Positions 1 to 15,700 of a stretch of 64,000 nt of DNA are shown here, piece after piece. Numbering within the stretch: position 1 is the first letter of the stretch; every line of letters begins with the position of its first letter. The stretch comes from Strongylocentrotus droebachiensis. Its lineage: Eukaryota > Echinodermata > Echinoidea > Camarodonta > Strongylocentrotidae. A program made the translations under genes and the position numbers. The notes below the pieces were generated by a model. It had not been told where the DNA came from. It worked only from the letters and a program-made list of their open reading frames with translations, and did not search any database. Location: positions 1-64,000 of the forward strand of contig JAVYIG010007907.1 of NCBI GenBank assembly GCA_035222895.1, in the 5' to 3' direction.

Positions 1-3000
1 CATAGAGCCACCATTCATCTACCATTCATCCACCAAAGAGCCACCATTCATCCACCATAGAACAACCATTCATCTACCATAGAGCCACCATTTATCTACC
101 ATAGAGTCACTATTCATCTACCATAGAGCTACCATTCATCTACCATTCACCCACCACTCATCTACCATTCATCTACCATAGAGCCACCATTCATCTACCA
201 TAGAGCCACCATTCATCTACCATATAGCCACCATTCATCTACCATAGAGCCACGACTCATCTACCATAGAGCCACCATTCATCTAACATAGAGCCACCAT
301 TCAACTACCATAGAGCCACCATTCATCTACCATAGAGCCATCATTCATCTACCATAGGGCCACCATTCATCTACCATTTATTCACCACTCATCTACCATT
401 CATCTACCATAGAGCCACCATTCATCTACCATAGAGCCACCATTCACCTACCATAGAGCCACCATTCATCTACCATAGACCCACCATTCATCTACCATAG
501 AGCCACCATTCATATACCATAGAGCCACCATTCATATACCATAGAGCCACCATTCATCTACCATAGAGCCACCATTCATCTACCATAGGGCTATCATTCA
601 TCTACCATTCATCCACCATTCATCTACCATAGAGCCACCATTCATCTACAATAGGGCTACCATTCATCTACCATTCTTCCACCATTCATCTACCATAGAG
701 CCACCATTCATCTACTATAGAGCCACCATTCATCTACCATAGAGCCACCATTCATCTACCATAGGGCCACCATTCATCTACCATTTATTCACCACTCATC
801 TACCATTCATCTACCATAGAGCCACCATTCATCTACCATAGAGCCACCATTCATCTACCATAGAGCCACCATTCATCTACCATAGAGCCACCATTCATCT
901 ACCATAGAGCTACCATTCATCTACCATTCACCCACCACTCATCTACCCTTCATCTACCATAGAGCCACCATTCATCTACCATAGAGCCATCATTCATCTA
1001 CCATTATAGCCATCATTCATCTACCATAGAGCCATCATTCATCTACCATAGAGCCACCATTCATCTACCATAGAGCCACCATTCATCTACCATAGAGCCA
1101 CCATTCATCTACCATAGAGCCACCATTCATCTACCATAGGGCCACCATTCATCTACCATTTATTCACCACTCATCTACCATTCATCTACCATAGAGCCAC
1201 CATTCATCTACCATAGAGCCACCATTCATCTACCATAGAGCCACCATTCATCTACCATCGAGCTACCATTCATCTACCATTCATCCACCACTCATCTACC
1301 ATAGAGCCACCATTCATCTACCATAGAGCCATCATTAATATACCATAGAGCCACCATTCATCTACCATAGAGCCACTATTCATCTACCATAGAGATATCA
1401 TTTATCTACCATAGAGAAACCATTTAAATAACATAGAGCCACCATTCATCTACCATAGAGCCACCATTCATCTACCATAGAGTCACTATTCATCTACCAT
1501 AGAGCTACCATTCATCTACCATTCACCCACCACTCATCTACCATTCATCTACCATAGAGCCACCATTCATCTACCATAGAGCCACCATTCATCTACCATA
1601 GAGCCACCATTCATCTACCATTCATCCACCAAAGAGCCACCATTCATCCACCATAGAACAACCATTCATCTACCATAGAGCCACCATTTATCTACCATAG
1701 AGTCACTATTCATCTACCATAGAGCTACCATTCATCTACCATTCACCCACCACTCATCTACCATTCATCTACCATAGAGCCACCATTCATCTACCATAGA
1801 GCCACCATTCATCTACCATAGAGCCACCATTCATCTACCCTAGGGCCACCATTCATCTACCATTCATCTACCACTCATCTACCATAGAGCCACCATTCAT
1901 CTACCATAGAGCCACCATTCATCTACCATACAGCCACCATTCATCTATCATAGAGCCACCATTCATCTACCATAGAGCCACCATTAATATACCATAGAGC
2001 CAACATTCATCTACCATAGAGCCATCATTCATCTACCATAGAGCCACAATTCATCTACCATATGGCTACCATTCATCTACCATTCATCCACCATTCATCT
2101 ACCATAGAGCCATCATTCATCTACCATAGGGCCACCATTTATCTACCATTCATCCACCACTCATCTACCATTCATCTACCATAGAGCCACCATTCATCTA
2201 CCATAGAGCCACCATTATTCTACCATAGAGCCACCATTCATCTACCATAGAGCCACCATTCATTTACCATAGAGCCACCATTTAAACACCCTAGAGCCAC
2301 CATTTATATTCCATAGAGCCACCATTCATCTACCATAGAGCCATCATTCATCTACCATAGAGCCACAATTCATCTACCATAGAGCCACTATTCATCTACC
2401 ATAGAGCCACCATTCATCTACCATTCATCCACCAAAGAGCCACCATTCATCCACCATAGAACAACCATTCATCTACCATAGAGCCACCATTTATCTACCA
2501 TAGAGTCACTATTCATCTACCATAGAGCTACCATTCATCTACCATTCACCCACCACTCATCTACCATTCATCTACCATAGAGCCACGACTCATCTACCAT
2601 AGAGCCACCATTCATCTAACATAGAGCCACCATTCAACTACCATAGAGCCACCATTCATCTACCATAGAGCCATCATTCATCTACCATAGGGCCACCATT
2701 CATCTACCATTTATTCACCACTCATCTACCATTCATCTACCATAGAGCCACCATTCATCTACCATAGAGCCACCATTCATCTACCATAGAGCCACCATTC
2801 ATCTACCCTAGACCCACCATTCATCTACCATAGAGCCACCATTCATATACCATAGAGCCACCATTCATATACCATAGAGCCACCATTCATCTACCATAGA
2901 GCCACCATTCATCTACCATAGGGCTATCATTCATCTACCATTCATCCACCATTCATCTACCATAGAGCCACCATTCATCTACAATAGGGCTACCATTCAT

Positions 3001-4193
3001 CTACCATTCTTCCACCATTCATCTACCATAGAGCCACCATTCATCTACTATAGAGCCACCATTCATCTACCATAGAGCCACCATTCATCTACCATAGGGC
3101 CACCATTCATCTACCATTTATTCACCACTCATCTACCATTCATCTACCATAGAGCCACCATTCATCTACCATAGAGCCACCATTCATCTACCATAGAGCC
3201 ACCATTCATCTACCATAGAGCCACCATTCATCTACCATAGAGCTACCATTCATCTACCATTCACCCACCACTCATCTACCCTTCATCTACCATAGAGCCA
3301 CCATTCATCTACCATAGAGCCATCATTCATCTACCATTATAGCCATCATTCATCTACCATAGAGCCATCATTCATCTACCATAGAGCCACCATTCATCTA
3401 CCATAGAGCCACCATTCATCTACCATAGAGCCACCATTCATCTACCATAGAGCCACCATTCATCTACCATAGGGCCACCATTCATCTACCATTTATTCAC
3501 CACTCATCTACCATTCATCTACCATAGAGCCACCATTCATCTACCATAGAGCCACCATTCATCTACCATAGAGCCACCATTCATCTACCATCGAGCTACC
3601 ATTCATCTACCATTCATCCACCACTCATCTACCATAGAGCCACCATTCATCTACCATAGAGCCATCATTAATATACCATAGAGCCACCATTCATCTACCA
3701 TAGAGCCACTATTCATCTACCATAGAGATATCATTTATCTACCATAGAGAAACCATTTAAATAACATAGAGCCACCATTCATCTACCATAGAGCCACCAT
3801 TCATCTACCATAGAGTCACTATTCATCTACCATAGAGCTACCATTCATCTACCATCGAGCTACCATTCATCTACCATTCATCCACCACTCATCTACCATA
3901 GAGCCACCATTCATCTACCATAGAGCCATCATTAATATACCATAGAGCCACCATTCATCTACCATAGAGCCACTATTCATCTACCATAGAGCCATCATTT
4001 ATCTACCATAGAGAAACCATTTAAATAACATAGAGCCACCATTCATCTACCATAGAGCCACCATTCATCTACCATAGAGTCACTATTCATCTACCATAGA
4101 GCTACCATTCATCTACCATTCACCCACCACTCATCTACCATTCATCTACTATAGAGCCACCATTCATCTACCATAGAGCCACCATTCATCTAC
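1..4193 (+). repeat. 4,193-bp higher-order repeat, copy 1
   Basis: Diagnostic variant monomers mark the unit. The rare CACCAAAGAG variant lies at 31, 1627 and 2430, and again at 4224, 5820 and 6623, which is the same set shifted by exactly 4,193 bp. CACGACTC at 251 and 2584 recurs at 4444. Within the copy, a shorter repeat of about 2.33 and 1.86 kb is visible from the CACGACTC markers, so the 4.2-kb unit is itself a compound of two related halves. Internal length changes are mostly multiples of 22 bp. Confidence 0.85.
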
Positions 4194-6990
4194 CATAGAG
4201 CCACCATTCATCTACCATTCATCCACCAAAGAGCCACCATTCATCCACCATAGAACAACCATTCATCTACCATAGAGCCACCATTTATCTACCATAGAGT
4301 CACTATTCATCTACCATAGAGCTACCATTCATCTACCATTCACCCACCACTCATCTACCATTCATCTACCATAGAGCCACCATTCATCTACCATAGAGCC
4401 ACCATTCATCTACCATATAGCCACCATTCATCTACCATAGAGCCACGACTCATCTACCATAGAGCCACCATTCATCTAACATAGAGCCACCATTCAACTA
4501 CCATAGAGCCACCATTCATCTACCATAGAGCCATCATTCATCTACCATAGGGCCACCATTCATCTACCATTTATTCACCACTCATCTACCATTCATCTAC
4601 CATAGAGCCACCATTCATCTACCATAGAGCCACCATTCATCTACCATAGAGCCACCATTCATCTACCATAGACCCACCATTCATCTACCATAGAGCCACC
4701 ATTCATATACCATAGAGCCACCATTCATATACCATAGAGCCACCATTCATCTACCATAGAGCCACCATTCATCTACCATAGGGCTATCATTCATCTACCA
4801 TTCATCCACCATTCATCTACCATAGAGCCACCATTCATCTACAATAGGGCTACCATTCATCTACCATTCTTCCACCATTCATCTACCATAGAGCCACCAT
4901 TCATCTACTATAGAGCCACCATTCATCTACCATAGAGCCACCATTCATCTACCATAGGGCCACCATTCATCTACCATTTATTCACCACTCATCTACCATT
5001 CATCTACCATAGAGCCACCATTCATCTACCATAGAGCCACCATTCATCTACCATAGAGCCACCATTCATCTACCATAGAGCCACCATTCATCTACCATAG
5101 AGCTACCATTCATCTACCATTCACCCACCACTCATCTACCCTTCATCTACCATAGAGCCACCATTCATCTACCATAGAGCCATCATTCATCTACCATTAT
5201 AGCCATCATTCATCTACCATAGAGCCATCATTCATCTACCATAGAGCCACCATTCATCTACCATAGAGCCACCATTCATCTACCATAGAGCCACCATTCA
5301 TCTACCATAGAGCCACCATTCATCTACCATAGGGCCACCATTCATCTACCATTTATTCACCACTCATCTACCATTCATCTACCATAGAGCCACCATTCAT
5401 CTACCATAGAGCCACCATTCATCTACCATAGAGCCACCATTCATCTACCATCGAGCTACCATTCATCTACCATTCATCCACCACTCATCTACCATAGAGC
5501 CACCATTCATCTACCATAGAGCCATCATTAATATACCATAGAGCCACCATTCATCTACCATAGAGCCACTATTCATCTACCATAGAGATATCATTTATCT
5601 ACCATAGAGAAACCATTTAAATAACATAGAGCCACCATTCATCTACCATAGAGCCACCATTCATCTACCATAGAGTCACTATTCATCTACCATAGAGCTA
5701 CCATTCATCTACCATTCACCCACCACTCATCTACCATTCATCTACCATAGAGCCACCATTCATCTACCATAGAGCCACCATTCATCTACCATAGAGCCAC
5801 CATTCATCTACCATTCATCCACCAAAGAGCCACCATTCATCCACCATAGAACAACCATTCATCTACCATAGAGCCACCATTTATCTACCATAGAGTCACT
5901 ATTCATCTACCATAGAGCTACCATTCATCTACCATTCACCCACCACTCATCTACCATTCATCTACCATAGAGCCACCATTCATCTACCATAGAGCCACCA
6001 TTCATCTACCATAGAGCCACCATTCATCTACCCTAGGGCCACCATTCATCTACCATTCATCTACCACTCATCTACCATAGAGCCACCATTCATCTACCAT
6101 AGAGCCACCATTCATCTACCATACAGCCACCATTCATCTATCATAGAGCCACCATTCATCTACCATAGAGCCACCATTAATATACCATAGAGCCAACATT
6201 CATCTACCATAGAGCCATCATTCATCTACCATAGAGCCACCATTCATCTACCATATGGCTACCATTCATCTACCATTCATCCACCATTCATCTACCATAG
6301 AGCCATCATTCATCTACCATAGGGCCACCATTTATCTACCATTCATCCACCACTCATCTACCATTCATCTACCATAGAGCCACCATTCATCTACCATAGA
6401 GCCACCATTATTCTACCATAGAGCCACCATTCATCTACCATAGAGCCACCATTCATTTACCATAGAGCCACCATTTAAACACCCTAGAGCCACCATTTAT
6501 ATTCCATAGAGCCACCATTCATCTACCATAGAGCCATCATTCATCTACCATAGAGCCACAATTCATCTACCATAGAGCCACTATTCATCTACCATAGAGC
6601 CACCATTCATCTACCATTCATCCACCAAAGAGCCACCATTCATCCACCATAGAACAACCATTCATCTACCATAGAGCCACCATTTATCTACCATAGAGTC
6701 ACTATTCATCTACCATAGAGCTACCATTCATCTACCATTCACCCACCACTCATCTACCATTCATCTACCATAGAGCCACCATTCATCTACCATAGAGCCA
6801 CCATTCATCTACCATATAGCCACCATTCATCTACCATAGAGCCACGACTCATCTACCATAGAGCCACCATTCATCTACCATAGAGCCACCATTCAACTAC
6901 CATAGAGCCACCATTCATCTACCATAGAGCCATCATTCATCTACCATAGGGCCACCATTCATCTACCATTTATTCACCACTCATCTACCA
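4194..6990 (+). repeat. 4,193-bp higher-order repeat, copy 2 (truncated)
   Basis: This stretch follows 1-2,797 at an offset of 4,193 bp with very few substitutions; for example the GCCACAATTC near 2,043 is GCCACCATTC here. The match stops near 6,991, where TTCAATACCA appears in place of TTCATCTACC, and the array switches to a different monomer order. The truncation is what unequal crossing-over would leave. Confidence 0.8.
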
Positions 6991-9780
6991 TTCAATACCA
7001 TAGAGCCACCATTTAAATAACATAGAGCCACCTTTCATCTACCATAGAGCCATCATTCATCTACCATAGAGCCACCATTCATCTACCCTAGGGCCACCAT
7101 TCATCTACCATTCATCTACCACTCATCTACCATAGAGCCACCATTCATCTACCATAGAGCCACCATTCATCTACCATACAGCCACCATTCATCTATCATA
7201 GAGCCACCATTCATCCACCATAGAGCCACCATTCATCTACCATAGAGCCACCATTTAAATACCATAGAGCCACCATTCATCTACCATAGAGCCACCATTC
7301 ATCTACCATATGGCTACCATTCATCTACCATTCATCCACCATTCATCTACCATAGAGCCATCATTCATCTACCATAGGGCCACCATTTATCTACCATTCA
7401 TCCACCACTCATCTACCATTCATCTACCATAGAGCCACCATTCATCTACCATAGAGCCACCATTATTCTACCATAGAGCCACCATTCATCTACCATAGAG
7501 CCACCATTCATTTACCATAGAGCCACCATTTAAACACCCTAGAGCCACCATTTATATTCCATAGAGCCACCATTCATCTACCATAGAGCCATCATTCATC
7601 TACCATAGAGCCACAATTCATCTACCATAGAGCCACTATTCATCTACCATAGAGCCACCATTCATCTACCATAGAGCCACCATTCATCTACCATAGACCC
7701 ACCATTCATCTACCATAGAGCCACCATTCATCTACCATAGAGCCACTATTCATCTACCATAGAGCTACCATTCATCTACCATTCACCCACCACTCATCTA
7801 CCATTCATCTACCATAGAGCCACCATTCATCTACCATAGAGCCACAATTCATCTACCATAGAGCCACCATTCATCTACCATAGACCCACCATTCATCTAC
7901 CATAGAGCCACCATTCATCTACCATAGAGCCACCATTCATCTACCATAGAGCTACCATTCATCTACCATTCACCCACCACTCATCTACCATTCATCTACC
8001 ATAGAGCCACCAATCATCTACCATAGAGCCACCATTCATCAACCATAGAGCCACCATTCATCTACCATAGAGCCACCATTCATCTACCATAGAGCCACCA
8101 TTCATCTACCATAGAGAAACCATTCATTTACCATAGAGCCACCATTCATCTACCATAGAGCCACCATTTAAATACCATAGAGCCACCATTTAAATAACAT
8201 AGAGCCACCTTTCATCTACCATAGAGCCATCATTCATCTACCATAGAGCCACCATTCATCTACCCTAGGGCCACCATTCATCTACCATTCATCTACCACT
8301 CATCTACCATAGAGCCACCATTCATCTACCATAGAGCCACCATTCATCTACCATACAGCCACCATTCATCTATCATAGAGCCACCATTCATCTACCATAG
8401 AGCCACCATTAATATACCATAGAGCCAACATTCATCTACCATAGAGCCATCATTCATCTACCATAGAGCCACAATTCATCTACCATATGGCTACCATTCA
8501 TCTACCATTCATCCACCATTCATCTACCATAGAGCCATCATTCATCTACCATAGGGCCACCATTTATCTACCATTCATCCACCACTCATCTATCATTCAT
8601 CTACCATAGAGCCACCATTCATCTACCATAGAGCCACCATTATTCTACCATAGAGCCACCATTCATCTACCATAGAGCCACCATTCATTTACCATAGAGC
8701 CACCATTTAAACACCCTAGAGCCACCATTTATATTCCATAGAGCCACCATTCATCTACCATAGAGCCATCATTCATCTACCATAGAGCCACAATTCATCT
8801 ACCATAGAGCCACTATTCATCTACCATAGAGCCACCATTCAACTACCATAGGCCACCATTCATTTACCATAGAGCCACCATTCATCTACCATAGAGCCAC
8901 CATTTAAATACCATAGAGCCACCATTCATCTACCATAGAGCCACCATTCATCTACCATATGGCTACCATTCATCTACCATTCATCCACCATTCATCTACC
9001 ATAGAGCCATCATTCATCTACCATAGGGCCACCATTTATCTACCATTCATCCACCACTCATCTACCATTCATCTACCATAGAGCCACCATTCATCTACCA
9101 TAGAGCCACCATTATTCTACCATAGAGCCACCATTCATCTACCATAGAGCCACCATTCATTTACCATAGAGCCACCATTTAAACACCCTAGAGCCACCAT
9201 TTATATTCCATAGAGCCACCATTCATCTACCATAGAGCCATCATTCATCTACCATAGAGCCACAATTCATCTACCATAGAGCCACTATTTATCTACCATA
9301 GAGCCACCATTCAACTACCATAGGCCACCATTCATTTACCATAGAGCCACCATTCATCTACCATAGAGCCACCATTTAAATACCATAGAGCCACCATTCA
9401 TCTACCAAAGAGCCACCATTCATCCACCATAGAGCCACCATTCATCTACCATAGAGCCACCATTCATCTACCATAGAGCCACCATTCATCTACCATAGGG
9501 TTACCATTCATCTACCATTCATCCACCATTCATCTACCATAGAGCCACCATTCATCCACCATAGAGCCACCATTCATCTACCATAGAGCCACCATTTAAA
9601 TACCATAGAGCCACCATTCATCTACCATAGAGCCACCATTCATCTACCATATGGCTACCATTCATCTACCATTCATCCACCATTCATCTACCATAGAGCC
9701 ATCATTCATCTACCATAGGGCCACCATTTATCTACCATTCATCCACCACTCATCTACCATTCATCTACCATAGAGCCACC
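6991..9780 (+). repeat. sat1 zone with short higher-order repeats marked by TTTAAACACCCT
   Basis: Still 22-bp sat1 monomers, but with a distinct set of variants: TTTAAACACCCT, TTTATATTCCATAG, ATTATTCTACC and ATATGGCTACC. TAAACACCCT starts at 7531, 8708, 9180 and 9872, giving spacings of 1177, 472 and 692 bp, so the same block is repeated with different internal deletions. The same markers occur near 2280 and 6474, which ties this zone to the 4.2-kb unit. Nothing other than satellite is seen. Confidence 0.8.
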
Positions 9781-12700
9781 ATTCATCTACCATAGAGCCA
9801 CCATTATTCTACCATAGAGCCACCATTCATCTACCATAGAGCCACCATTCATTTACCTAAGAGCCACCATTTAAACACCCTAGAGCCACCATTTATATTC
9901 CATAGAGCCACCATTCATCTACCATAGAGCCATCATTCATCTACCATAGAGCCACAATTCATCTACCATAGAGCCACTATTCATCTACCATAGAGCCACC
10001 ATTCAACTACCATAGGCCACCATTCATTTACCATAGAGCCACCATTCATCTACCATAGAGCCACCATTTAAATACTATAGAGCCACCATTCATCTACCAT
10101 AGAGCCACCATTCATCCACCATAGAGCCACCATTCATCTACCATAGAGCCACCATTCATCTACCATAGAGCCACCATTCATCTACCATAGGGTTACCATT
10201 CATCTACCATTCATCCACCATTCATCTACCATAGAGCCACCATTCATCCACCATAGAGCCACCATTCATCTACCATAGAGCCACCATTCATCTACCATAG
10301 AGCCACCATTCATCTACCATAGGGTTACCATTCATCTACCATTCATCCACCATTCATCTACCATAGAGCCACAATTCATCTACCATAGGGCTACCATTCA
10401 TCTACCATTCATCCACCATTCATCTACCATAGAGCCATCATTCATCTACCATAGGGCCACCATTTATCTACCATTCATCCACAACTCATCTACCATTCAT
10501 CTACCATAGAGCCACCATTCATCTACCATAGAGCCACCATTATTCTACCATAGAGCCACCATTCATCTACCATAGGGCCACCATTTATCTACCATTCATC
10601 CACCACTCATCTACCATTCATCTACCATAGAGCCACCATTCATCTACCATAGAGCCACCATTCTTCTACCATAGAGCCACCATTCATCTACCATAGTGCC
10701 ACCATTCATCTACCATTTATTCACCACTCATCTACCATTCATCTACCATAGAGCCACTATTCTTCTACCATAGAGCCACCATTAATCTACCATAAGGCTA
10801 CCATTCATCTACCATTCATCCACCATTCATCTACCATAGAGCCATCATTCATCTACCATAGGGCCACCATTTATCTACCATTCATCCACCACTCATCTAC
10901 CATTCATCTACCATAGAGCCACCATTCATCTACCATAGAGCCACCATTCATCTACCATAGAGCCACCATTCAACTGCCATAGAGAAACCATTCATTTACC
11001 ATAGAGCCACCATTCATCTACCATAGAGCCACCATTTAAATACCATAGAGCCACCATTTAAATAACATAGAGCCACCTTTCATCTACCATAGAGCCATCA
11101 TTCATCTACCATAGAGCCACCATTCATCTACCCTAGGGCCACCATTCATCTACCATTCATCTACCACTCATCTACCATAGATCCACCATTCATCTACCAT
11201 ACAGCCACCATTCATCTATCATAGAGCCACTATTCATCTACCACAGAGCCACCATTTAAATACCATAGAGCCACCATTCAACTACCATAGAGCCACCAAT
11301 TAAACACCCTAGAGCCACCATTTATATTCCATAGAGCCACCATTCATCTACCATAGAGCCATCATTCATCTACCATAGAGCCACAATTCATCTACCATAG
11401 AGCCACCATTCATCTACCATAGAGCCACCATTCAACTACCATAGGCCACCATTCATTTACCATGGAGCCACCATTCATCTACCATAGAGCCACCATTTAA
11501 ATACAATAGAGCCACCATTCATCTACCATAGAGCCACCATTCATCCACCATAGAGCCACCATTCATCTACCATAGAGCCAGCATTCATGTACCATAGAGC
11601 CACCATTCATAAACCATAGGGCTACCATTCATCTACCATTCATCCACCATTCATCTACCATAGAGCCATCATTCATCTACCATAGAGCCACCATTCATCT
11701 ACCATAGAGCCACCATTCATCTACCATAGAGCCACAATTCATCTACCATAGGGCTACCATTCATCTACAATTCATCCACCATTCATCTACCATAGAGCCA
11801 TCATTCATCTACCATAGGGCCACCATTTATCTACCATTCATCCACCACTCATCCACCATTCATCTACCATAGAGCCACCATTCATCTACCATAGAGCCAC
11901 CATTATTCTACCATAGAGCCACCATTCATCTACCATAGGGCCACCATTTATCTACCATTCATCCACCACTCATCTACCATTCATCTACCATAGAGCCACC
12001 ATTCATCTACCATAGAGCCACCATTCTTCTACCATAGAGCTACCATTCATCTACCATAGGGCCACCATTCATCTACCATTTATTCACCACTCATCTACCA
12101 TTCATCTACCATAGAGCCACCATTCTGCTACCATAGAGGCACCATTCATCTACCATAGGGCTACCATTCATCTACCATTCATCCACCATTCATCTACCAT
12201 AGAGCCATCATTTATCTACCATAGGGCCACCATTTATCTACCATTCATCCACCACTCATCTACCATTCATCTACCATAGAGCCACCATTCATCTACCATA
12301 GAGCCACCATTATTCTACCATAGAGCCACCATTCATCTACCATAGGGCCACCATTTATCTACCATTCATCTACCATTCATCTACCACTCATCTACCATAG
12401 AGCCACCATTCATCTACCATAGAGCCACCATTCATCTACCATAGAGCCACCATTCATCTACCATAGAGCCACCATTCATCTACCATCGAGCTACCATTCA
12501 TCTACCATTCATCCACCACTCATCTACCATAGAGCCACCATTCATCTACCATAGAGCCACTATTCATCTACCATAGAGCCATCATTTATCTACCATAGAG
12601 AAACCATTTAAATAACATAGAGCCACCATTCATCTACCATAGAGCCATCATTCATCTACCATAGAGCCACCATTCATCTACCATAGAGTCACTATTCATC

Positions 12701-15700
12701 TACAATAGAGCTACCATTCATCTACCATTCACCCACCACTCATCTACCATAGAGCCACCATTCATCTACCATAGAGCCACCATTCATCTACCATTCATCC
12801 ACCATAGAGCCACCATTCATCCACCATAGAACAACCATTCATCTACAATAGAGCCACCATTTATCTACCATAGAGTCACTATTCATCTACCATAGAGCTA
12901 CCATTCATCTACCATTCACCCACCACTCATCTACCATTCATCTACCATAGAGCCACCATTCATCTACCATAGAGCCACCATTCATCTACCATATAGCCAC
13001 CATTCATCTACCATAGAGCCACGACTCATCTACCATAGAGCCACCATTCATCTACCATAGAGCCACCATTCAACTACCATAGAGCCACCATTCATCTACC
13101 ATAGAGCCATCATTCATCTACCATAGGGCCACCATTCATCTACCATTTATTCACCACTCATCTACCATTCATCTACCATAGAGCCACCATTCATCTACCA
13201 TAGAGCCACCATTCATCTACCATAGAGCCACCATTCATCTACCATAGACCCACCATTCATCTACCATAGAGCCACCATTCATCTACCATAGAGCCACTAT
13301 TCATCTACCATAGAGCTACCATTCATCTACCATTCACCCACCAACCATCTACCATTCATCTACCATAGAGCCACCATTCATCTACCATAGAGCCACCATT
13401 CATCTACCATAGAGCCACCATTCATCTACCATAGACCCACCATTCATCTACCATAGAGCCACCATTCATCTACCATAGAGCCACCATTCATCTACCATAG
13501 AGCTACCATTCATCTACCTTTCACCCACCACTCATCTACCATTCATCTACCATTTAAATACCATAGATTCACCATTTATATACCATAGAGCCATCATTCA
13601 TCTACCATAGAGCCACCATTCATCTACCATAGAGTCACTATTCATCTACCATAGAGCTACCATTCATCTACCATTCACCCACCACTCATCTACCATAGAG
13701 CCACCATTCATCTACCATAGAGCCACCATTCATCTACCATTCATCCACCATAGAGCCACCATTCATCCACCATAGAACAACCATTCATCTACCATAGAGC
13801 CACCATTTATCTACCATAGAGTCACTATTCATCTACCATAGAGCTACCATTCATCTACCATTCACCCACCACTCATCTACCATTCATCTACCATAGAGCC
13901 ACCATTCATCTACCATAGAGCCACCATTCATCTACCATATAGCCACCATTCATCTACCATAGAGCCACGACTCATCTACCATAGAGCCACCATTCATCTA
14001 CCATAGAGCCACCATTCAACTACCATAGAGCCACCATTCATCTACCATAGAGCCATCATTCATCTACCATAGGGCCACCATTCATCTACCATTTATTCAC
14101 CACTCATCTACCATTCATCTACCATAGAGCCACCATTCATCTACCATAGAGCCACCATTCATCTACCATAGAGCCACCATTCATCTACCATAGACCCACC
14201 ATTCATCTACCATAGAGCCACCATTCATCTACCATAGAGCCACTATTCATCTACCATAGAGCTACCATTCATCTACCATTCACCCACCACCCATCTACCA
14301 TTCATCTACCATAGAGCCACCATTCATCTACCATAGAGCCACCATTCATCTACCATAGAGCCACCATTCATCTACCATAGACCCACCATTCATCTACCAT
14401 AGAGCCACCATTCATCTACCATAGAGCCACCATTCATCTACCATAGAGCTACCATTCATCTACCTTTCACCCACCACTCATCTACCATTCATCTACCATT
14501 TAAATACCATAGAGCCACCATTTATATACCATAGAGCCACCATTCATCTACCATAGAGCCATCATTCATCTACCATATAGCCACCATTCATCTACCATAG
14601 AGCCACCATTCATCTACCATAGGGCCACCATTCATCTACAATAGAGCCACCATTCATCTACCATAGAGCCATTCATCTACCATAGAGCCACCATTCATCT
14701 ACCATAGAGCTACCATTCATCTACCATAGAGCCACCATTCATCTACCATAGAGCCACCATTCATCTACTATAGAGCCACCATTCATCTACCATAGAGCCA
14801 CCATTCATCTACCATAGAGCCACTATTCATCCACCATAGAGCCACCATTCATCTACCATAGAGCCACCATTCATATACCATAGAGCCACCATTCATCTAC
14901 CATAGAGCCAACATTCATCTACCATAGGGCTATCATTCATCTACCATTCATCCACCATTCATCTACCATAGAGCCACCATTCATCTACAATAGGGCTACC
15001 ATTCATCTACCATTCTTCCACCATTCATCTACCATAGAGCCACCATTCATTTACCATAGGCCCACCAGTCTTCTACCATAGATCCACCATTCATCTACCA
15101 TAGAGCCACCATTCATCTACCATAGAGCCACCATTCATCTACCATAGAGCCACCATTCATCTACCATAGAGCCACCATTCATCTACCATAGGGCCACCAT
15201 TCATCTACCATTTATTCACCACTCATCTACCATTCATCTACCATAGAGCCACCATTCATCTACCATAGAGCCACCATTCATCTACCATAGAGCCACCATT
15301 CATCTACCATAGAGCCACCATTCATCTACCATAGAGCTACCATTCATCTACCATTCACCCACCACTCATCTACCCTTCATCTACCATAGAGCCACCATTC
15401 ATCTACCATAGAGCCATCATTCATCTACCATTATAGCCATCATTCATCTACCATAGAGCCATCATTCATCTACCATAGAGCCACCATTCATCTACCATAG
15501 AGCCACCATTCATCTACCATAGAGCCACCATTCATCTACCATAGAGCCACCATTCATCTACCATAGGGCCACCATTCATCTACCATTTATTCACCACTCA
15601 TCTACCATTCATCTACCATAGAGCCACCATTCATCTACCATAGAGCCACCATTCATCTACCATAGAGCCACCATTCATCTACCATCGAGCTACCATTCAT

